8,748 bases of DNA from Spirochaetaceae bacterium (lineage in GTDB: Bacteria; Spirochaetota; Spirochaetia; SZUA-6; Bin103), in NCBI GenBank assembly GCA_028818385.1, contig JAPPNY010000123.1, forward strand, positions 1-8,748, given 5' to 3'. The notes beneath the pieces are model-generated. The model searched no databases. It was not told the DNA's origin and saw only the letters and a list, made by a program, of their open reading frames with translations. This document shows, piece by piece, positions 4,310 to 8,748 of the stretch (positions are counted from its first letter, which is position 1; each line of letters begins with the position of its first letter). Position numbers and translations under genes: made by a program.

Positions 4310-7057
4310 GTGAGCGGCGACCGGGCCGCCGGCGACGGAAGCCGGCGGCTGTTCCTGATCGACGGCATGCCGATCGTCTATCAGGCGTACTTCGTCTTCC
4401 TGTCCAACCCGCGCCTGACCTCGCGCGGCGTCAACACCTCGGCCGCCTTCGGCTACACCAACTCGCTGGTCAAGATCATCGAGGAGGAGCAGCCCACGCA
4501 CATGGCGGTCGTGTTCGACGCCGCCGGCCGCAACCGCCGCCACGACGAATACGGCGAGTACAAGGCGCAGCGGGAGAAGGCGCCGGAGGAGATGCTGGAC
4601 TCGCTCGACGACGTCCACGCCATCACCGCGGCGCTGCGAATTCCGGAGATCACCTGGCCGGGCGCGGAGGCCGACGACGTCATCGGCACCATCGCCGCGC
4701 AGGCCGAGGCGGCAGGCTTCCACACGTGGCTGGTGACGCCGGACAAGGACCTGGCGCAGCTCGTGACCGACCGCACCACGCTCTACCGGGTCAGCCGCAC
4801 GCCCGGCAGCCCCGCGTCGATCTTCGGGCCGGCTCAGGTGCGCGAGCGCTGGGGCGTCGCCGACGTCTCGCAGGTGGTCGACGTGCTGGCGCTGGTGGGC
4901 GACTCGGTCGACAATATCCCCGGCGTTCCGGGCATCGGCGACAAGACCGCGCAGAAGCTGCTGGCGCAGTTCGGGACGGTGGAGGAGCTGATCGGGCGCG
5001 CCGGTGACCTCAAGGGCAAACAGCGCGAGCGGATCGAGCAGTTCGCGGAGCAGGCGCTGCTTTCCAAGCGCCTGGCGACCATCGACGTCGACCTCCCGGT
5101 GGAGGTCGACCTGGACAGCTTCGCGCGCAGCGATCCCGACCCGGACGCCACCATCGCCATCTTCGACCGGCTGGAGTTCCGGCTCCTCAAGGAACGGCTG
5201 TTCGGCGACGCCGGGGACGACTCGCCGGCAGCGCGCGGCATGGCCACCATCGAAGACACGGAGCACGACTACCGGGTCGCCGCCACCGCGGCGGAGCGGC
5301 AGGCGCTGGCCGCCGAGCTGCTCGCCGGGGAGGCGGTGGCAATCGATCTGCAGAGCACGGCGGGGGATCCCAAGCGCGCCCGCATCGCCGGCGTCGCGTT
5401 TGCTGCCGCCCCGCACGCGGCCGCCTACGTGCCGTTCCCGGCGGACGACCGGGCCGGCTACCGGCAGGCGCTCGACGACCTGCGGCCGGTGTTCGAGTCG
5501 GAGGCGGCGACCAAGGTCGGCCACTACCTCAAGCACGCCATGAGCGTGCTGGCCTGGCACGGCGTCCGGCTGGCCGGGACCGTCCGCGACACGCACGTCA
5601 CGCACAGCCTCATCGACCAGGAGGGTCGCCATCGGCTGGAGCAGCTCGCCGAGCGCTACCTGGACTACTCGCCGATCCCGCTGTCCTCGCTGGTGGGCGA
5701 GGACGGCAAGGACCAGTTGCCGCTGCTGGAGGCCGACCCGGAGCGCCTGGCCGATTACGCCGCCGAGCGGGCGGACGTGGCCCTGCGCCTGCAGGCCGCG
5801 CTCGCCTCCGAGCTGGCCGATGCCGAGTACGAGGGCGTCTGCCATGACATCGAGAGCCCGCTGATCGGGGTGCTGGTGGAGATGGAGCATACCGGGGTCA
5901 CCGTCGACGTCGACGTGCTGCACGAATACGCGGACCAGCTCGGCACCGAGATCGCCGCGCTGGAGCAGGGGATCTACGAGGCGGCGGAAGGCGAGTTCAA
6001 CCTCAACTCGCCCAAGCAGCTCGGCGAGATCCTGTTCGACCGGCTGCAGATCGACCCCAATCCCAAGAAGACCCGCACCGGCCAGTACATGACCAACGAG
6101 CAGCAGCTCTCCCGCTACGCCGACCGTCACCCGATGATCCCGATGCTGCTCGACTACCGCGTCGTGCAGAAGCTCAAGTCCACCTACGTGGACACGCTGC
6201 CGGCGGCGGTGTTCGAGCGCACCGGCCGCATCCACACCACCTTCAACCAGTTGGTGGCCGCCACCGGGCGGTTGAACTCGGAAGGCCCGAACCTTCAGAA
6301 CATCCCGATCCGTACGGACAAGGGGCGGGAGATCCGGCGGGCGTTCGTGCCCCGCGGCCCCGACTACCTGTTGCTGTCGGCCGACTACTCGCAGATCGAG
6401 TTGCGCATCCTGGCCTCGATCGCGGGCGAGGAGTCGATGCTGGAGGACCTGAGCAGCGACGTGGACATCCACGCGGCCACTGCGTCGCGCGTGTACGGGG
6501 TGGCGCTCGACGAGGTCACCCTCGAGATGCGCAGCAAGTCCAAGATGGTCAACTACGGCATCGCCTACGGCATGTCCTCATTCGGACTGGCGCAGCGGCT
6601 GCGCATCGCGCGCAAGGAAGCGGCCGAGATCATCGAGCGCTACTTCACCCAGTACCCGAAGATCCGCGGCTACATGGACGAGGCGATCGCGTTCGCGCAC
6701 GCCGCCGAGTACGTGCAGACCCTGAAGGGCCGGCGCCGCTTCCTGCGCGACATCAACTCCCGCAACCGCACCGCGCGCGCGGCCGCGGAGCGCATCGCCA
6801 TCAACGCCCCGATCCAGGGCACCGCGGCCGACATGATCAAGATCGCCATGATCGACATCGCCCGCGAGCTGAAGCGGCGCCGCCTGCGCACGCAGATGAT
6901 CCTGCAGGTGCACGACGAGCTGGTGTTCGACCTGCACCGCGACGAGCGCGAGGAGGTCGTGCCGCTCGTGCACGACCTGATGCGCGACGCGCTCCCCCTG
7001 GCTGCACCGATCGAGGTCGAGATCGGCGTCGGCTCCGACTGGCTCAGCGCCCATTGA
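4310..7057 (+). CDS. polA: DNA polymerase I with active-looking 5' nuclease and polymerase domains and a degenerate 3'-5' exonuclease domain
   Basis: This 915-residue repair and Okazaki-fragment polymerase has all three domains. The 5' nuclease domain (about 14-300) keeps its metal-binding acids: Asp18 (LIDG), Asp70 (VVFD), Glu120/Asp122/Asp123 (EADD), Asp145/Asp147 (TPDKD) and Asp198/Asp201 (GDSVDN), then a helix-hairpin-helix (IPGVPGIGDKTAQKLL). The 3'-5' exonuclease domain (about 325-510) has lost three of four catalytic acids. Asp346 remains, but Gln348, Ala410 and Arg487 replace E. coli Glu357, Asp424 and Asp501. The polymerase domain is complete: motif A SADYSQIELR with Asp692 and Glu697; O-helix Arg741, Lys745, Tyr749, Tyr753; and motif C QVHDELVF with Asp869-Glu870. 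Tyr749 sits at the E. coli Phe762 position. The GTG start is forced, since the next in-frame ATG (4367) would remove the LIDG strand. The gene begins 4 nt after ilvN with only a weak GGGGAA at 4291-4296, so translation is probably coupled to ilvN. Confidence 0.96.
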   Translation: MSGDRAAGDGSRRLFLIDGMPIVYQAYFVFLSNPRLTSRGVNTSAAFGYTNSLVKIIEEEQPTHMAVVFDAAGRNRRHDEYGEYKAQREKAPEEMLDSLDDVHAITAALRIPEITWPGAEADDVIGTIAAQAEAAGFHTWLVTPDKDLAQLVTDRTTLYRVSRTPGSPASIFGPAQVRERWGVADVSQVVDVLALVGDSVDNIPGVPGIGDKTAQKLLAQFGTVEELIGRAGDLKGKQRERIEQFAEQALLSKRLATIDVDLPVEVDLDSFARSDPDPDATIAIFDRLEFRLLKERLFGDAGDDSPAARGMATIEDTEHDYRVAATAAERQALAAELLAGEAVAIDLQSTAGDPKRARIAGVAFAAAPHAAAYVPFPADDRAGYRQALDDLRPVFESEAATKVGHYLKHAMSVLAWHGVRLAGTVRDTHVTHSLIDQEGRHRLEQLAERYLDYSPIPLSSLVGEDGKDQLPLLEADPERLADYAAERADVALRLQAALASELADAEYEGVCHDIESPLIGVLVEMEHTGVTVDVDVLHEYADQLGTEIAALEQGIYEAAEGEFNLNSPKQLGEILFDRLQIDPNPKKTRTGQYMTNEQQLSRYADRHPMIPMLLDYRVVQKLKSTYVDTLPAAVFERTGRIHTTFNQLVAATGRLNSEGPNLQNIPIRTDKGREIRRAFVPRGPDYLLLSADYSQIELRILASIAGEESMLEDLSSDVDIHAATASRVYGVALDEVTLEMRSKSKMVNYGIAYGMSSFGLAQRLRIARKEAAEIIERYFTQYPKIRGYMDEAIAFAHAAEYVQTLKGRRRFLRDINSRNRTARAAAERIAINAPIQGTAADMIKIAMIDIARELKRRRLRTQMILQVHDELVFDLHRDEREEVVPLVHDLMRDALPLAAPIEVEIGVGSDWLSAH

Positions 7058-7062
7058 GCTTC

Positions 7063-7082
7063 GCTCAGTCAGCGCACTGAGC
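7063..7082. terminator. Hairpin between convergent polA and Sel1 genes, possible bidirectional terminator
   Basis: GCTCAGT (7063-7069) and ACTGAGC (7076-7082) form a perfect 7-bp stem with a 6-nt loop (CAGCGC). It fills most of the 29-bp gap between two convergent stop codons, the usual place for a shared terminator. No T-run follows on either strand, so it is not a textbook intrinsic terminator. A competing 5-bp hairpin, TGAGC (7055-7059) with GCTCA (7063-7067), overlaps the polA stop codon. Confidence 0.4.
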
Positions 7083-7086
7083 TGGT

Positions 7087-8625
7087 TCAGCCGCTTACGC
7101 GTCTGGGACCCGTGATGGCGTCAGCCGTGGGCCGCCACTCCCGCGCCAGGCGCCGGGCCTCCGCCAGGGGGGCCGGGGAGAGACGAGCGGCAACCTGATC
7201 CCGGAACCGCTCGGCCGCTTCCCGCCGTTCCGGTGACTGGAACCGCGAGGCGGCGAGCTCGTACCACAGGTATGCCTCCGTGTTGTCCTGCTCCACGCCC
7301 AGTCCCTTGTCGTACAGGTACCCGATCGAGAACTGCGCGTCGGCGGCGCCCCGTTCGGCGGCACGCCGGTACCAGTGGGCCGCTGCCGCATGGTTCTCGG
7401 CGACGCCCTGTCCGGCGAAGTACATGTTCCCGGTCGTGTACTGAGCCACGACATCTCCCTGTTCGGCGGCGCGCCGGAACCACTTTGCGACTTCCCTGGT
7501 CAGGGCCGGCGGGATGTCCTCGCCCGTCGTGTTGTTGACGATGTAACGGGCTTCGTCGTGTCCCTGTTCGGCGGCGCGCCGGAACCAGCTCATGGCGGCG
7601 GCATAGTCCTGGGAGACGCCGACGCCGACTCCGTACATGATCCCGACCCGGAACTGAGCGTCGGCGTGGCCTTCGTCCGCGATGCGGAGCAGCCACTTCG
7701 CGGCCTCGGCAAAGTCCTGAGGGACGCCCTGACCGTCGAGGTACATGGTCGCGAGCCGGGACTGGGCGTAGGCGTCGCCCTGCTCGGCGGCCGCAAGGAA
7801 CCACTTCGCGGCTTCGTCGTAGTCCTGAGTTACGCCCTGACCGAGGTAGTAGCTGGCCCCCAGGCCGGACTGAGCGTCCCCGTCGCCCTGCTCGGCCGCG
7901 CGGCGGAACCACCTCACGGCCTCTGCCGCGTTCTGGTCCACGCCGAGGCCGTCGCGATACATGAAGCCAAGCAGGGCCTGAGCGCGTACGTGGCCCTGCG
8001 CGGCGGCGCGACCGAACCACGTGGCTGCCCGGGCCGGGCTCCGAGAGACGCCTGTTCCATCCAGATACCTCAGTCCCAGGTAGAACTGGGCGTAGGTGTA
8101 GCCCTGTTCGGCGGCCTGGAGGTACCAGGCGGCGGCCGTCGCCGGGTTCGCGGCAACGCCCCGTCCTATGTGGTACGAGACGCCGAGGTAGTACTGGGCG
8201 TAGGGGTCGCCCTGCTCGGCCGCCAGGCGGTACCACCGCAACGCCTCGGCGTCGCTCTGGGCGACCCCGTGGCCTTCGGCGTACATGAGTCCGAGGCTGG
8301 CCTGAGCTTCCACATCGCCCTGCTCGGCCGCGCGCGAGTACCACGCCGCCGCTTCCGCAAGGTCGCGGGGTACGCCGAGGCCCAGGTAGTGCATGACCCC
8401 GACCCGGTACTGGGCTCGGGCGTCACCCTGCAGCGCAAGACTCCTGAATCCCCGGAGCGCCGTCGCGTAGTCCCCGCGCTCATAGGCCGCGACGGACTCA
8501 CTCCAGGTCTGGGCGACCGCCGGCACGGCCGCAGCCATCGCCAGAAGGATCAGGAGAGCCGGGACACACCTCCGAAACGCCCGCTTCACGACGGTCCCGA
8601 TGACTCCCACTCGCATGTTTCGCAC
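7087..8625 (-). CDS. Secreted Sel1-repeat (TPR-like) protein
   Basis: A 512-residue solenoid protein. Residues 1-38 form a Sec-type signal peptide: a basic start with KRAFRR, a hydrophobic core from Ala23 to Ala33, and an AVA/Q cleavage site after Ala38. Cys20 lies before the core and is not a lipobox, so a periplasmic or exported protein is expected. From about residue 52 there are some eleven Sel1 units of about 36 residues with the pattern AAxWYxxAAEQGDxxAQxxLGxxYxxGxGV. The ninth unit (from Trp347) is degenerate and 35 residues long. A C-terminal capping segment (YLWYELAASRFQ through LAREW) ends the array. Sel1 arrays are protein-interaction scaffolds, known in envelope signalling and host interaction; the partner here is unknown. 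Translation could start at GTG 8625, with AGGT 4 nt upstream, or at ATG 8616; both keep the signal peptide. The gene is convergent with polA and stands alone in view. Confidence 0.9.
   Translation of the reverse strand: MRNMRVGVIGTVVKRAFRRCVPALLILLAMAAAVPAVAQTWSESVAAYERGDYATALRGFRSLALQGDARAQYRVGVMHYLGLGVPRDLAEAAAWYSRAAEQGDVEAQASLGLMYAEGHGVAQSDAEALRWYRLAAEQGDPYAQYYLGVSYHIGRGVAANPATAAAWYLQAAEQGYTYAQFYLGLRYLDGTGVSRSPARAATWFGRAAAQGHVRAQALLGFMYRDGLGVDQNAAEAVRWFRRAAEQGDGDAQSGLGASYYLGQGVTQDYDEAAKWFLAAAEQGDAYAQSRLATMYLDGQGVPQDFAEAAKWLLRIADEGHADAQFRVGIMYGVGVGVSQDYAAAMSWFRRAAEQGHDEARYIVNNTTGEDIPPALTREVAKWFRRAAEQGDVVAQYTTGNMYFAGQGVAENHAAAAHWYRRAAERGAADAQFSIGYLYDKGLGVEQDNTEAYLWYELAASRFQSPERREAAERFRDQVAARLSPAPLAEARRLAREWRPTADAITGPRRVSG
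7456..7587 (-). repeat. Exact 27-bp direct repeat pair inside the Sel1 array, flanking the degenerate unit
   Basis: Positions 7456-7482 and 7561-7587 are identical over 27 bp and 105 bp (35 codons) apart. Each encodes WFRRAAEQG (residues 382-390 and 347-355), the first helix of successive Sel1 units. Other units share the protein pattern but differ more in DNA sequence, so this pair looks recently duplicated or gene-converted. Confidence 0.8.
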
Positions 8626-8640
8626 GATGACCTGCGACGC

Positions 8641-8669
8641 ATGCTACTCGCGCAACTCCAATTCGCCAA
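8641..8669 (-). promoter_or_regulatory. Candidate sigma70-type promoter for the Sel1-repeat gene
   Basis: Read on the minus strand, TTGGCG (8669-8664) and TAGCAT (8646-8641) each match the -35 and -10 consensus at 4 of 6 positions with the ideal 17-bp spacing. The predicted start near 8634 leaves a very short leader to GTG 8625, or about 18 nt to ATG 8616, which slightly favours the ATG. In a 123-bp stretch such partial matches can arise by chance. Confidence 0.3.
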
Positions 8670-8748
8670 CAAACCGGCAGTCAGCGGCCCGCCTTCCCAG
8701 GACGATCCCACGCTCGGGTCCGTTGGTCGGGGCGGAACCCTCGATCAG

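Noticed and set aside
4184..6472. A 762-codon open frame antisense to polA
   Set aside because: Its product is an irregular His/Arg/Val/Leu-rich sequence with no motifs. Long antisense frames are expected opposite a high-GC gene, and the plus-strand PolA is unmistakable.
7121..8344. A 407-codon open frame in a second reading frame of the Sel1 gene
   Set aside because: It is Arg/Gly/Pro-rich and its regularity comes from the underlying Sel1 repeat DNA.
8716..8740. Imperfect hairpin GGGTCCG/CGGAACCC near the right edge
   Set aside because: It has a bulge and no T-run, and it lies within a possibly coding stretch.
8641..8748. Plus-strand frame from ATG 8641 open to the edge, as the start of a divergent gene
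   Set aside because: No Shine-Dalgarno precedes it, the visible 36 codons show no motif, and it conflicts with the Sel1 upstream region.

Overview
The window comes from a high-GC bacterium; coding regions are roughly 70% G+C by eye, with strong G/C bias at third codon positions. A Sec-type signal peptide on a Sel1-repeat protein points to a Gram-negative-type envelope. The PolA N-terminal domain reads more like Bacteroidota, Spirochaetota or Verrucomicrobia-type proteins than like actinobacterial ones. That placement is an impression from memory, not a computed phylogeny. All six recognised genes are chromosomal housekeeping or secreted-protein genes. I saw no mobile element, CRISPR array, tRNA or rRNA.

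Layout. (1) Positions 1-1853, plus strand: a tightly overlapping trio. It consists of the 3' end of an unidentified gene encoding a Pro/Ala/Arg-rich tail, then folD (GTGA overlap), then a cyclodeaminase/cyclohydrolase-family gene (ATGA overlap). The last two act on the same one-carbon folate intermediates. FolD carries Glu where the catalytic cyclohydrolase Gln is expected, so the neighbour may supply the cyclohydrolase step (an FchA-like role). (2) Positions 1854-2047: a 194-bp intergenic stretch that is strikingly AT-rich for this genome (42 of 100 G+C at 1851-1950). It holds a good sigma70-type promoter just before ilvB. (3) Positions 2048-7057, plus strand: ilvB, ilvN and polA, with a TGATG junction and a 4-nt gap. 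This encodes acetolactate synthase (large and small subunits), the first common step of branched-chain amino acid synthesis, apparently co-transcribed with DNA polymerase I. (4) Positions 7058-7086: a 29-bp convergent gap containing a 7-bp-stem hairpin. (5) Positions 7087-8625, minus strand: a secreted protein made of about eleven Sel1 (TPR-like) repeats. (6) Positions 8626-8748: a short stretch with a candidate promoter for the Sel1 gene and possibly the very end of another minus-strand gene.

No clearly new system is visible. The most useful points to follow up are the FolD Gln-to-Glu change beside an FchA-like gene, the polA that appears to have lost proofreading and carries Tyr at the O-helix sugar-discrimination site, the ilvBN-polA arrangement with no room for an attenuator, and a decayed Sel1 unit bracketed by an exact 27-bp repeat.
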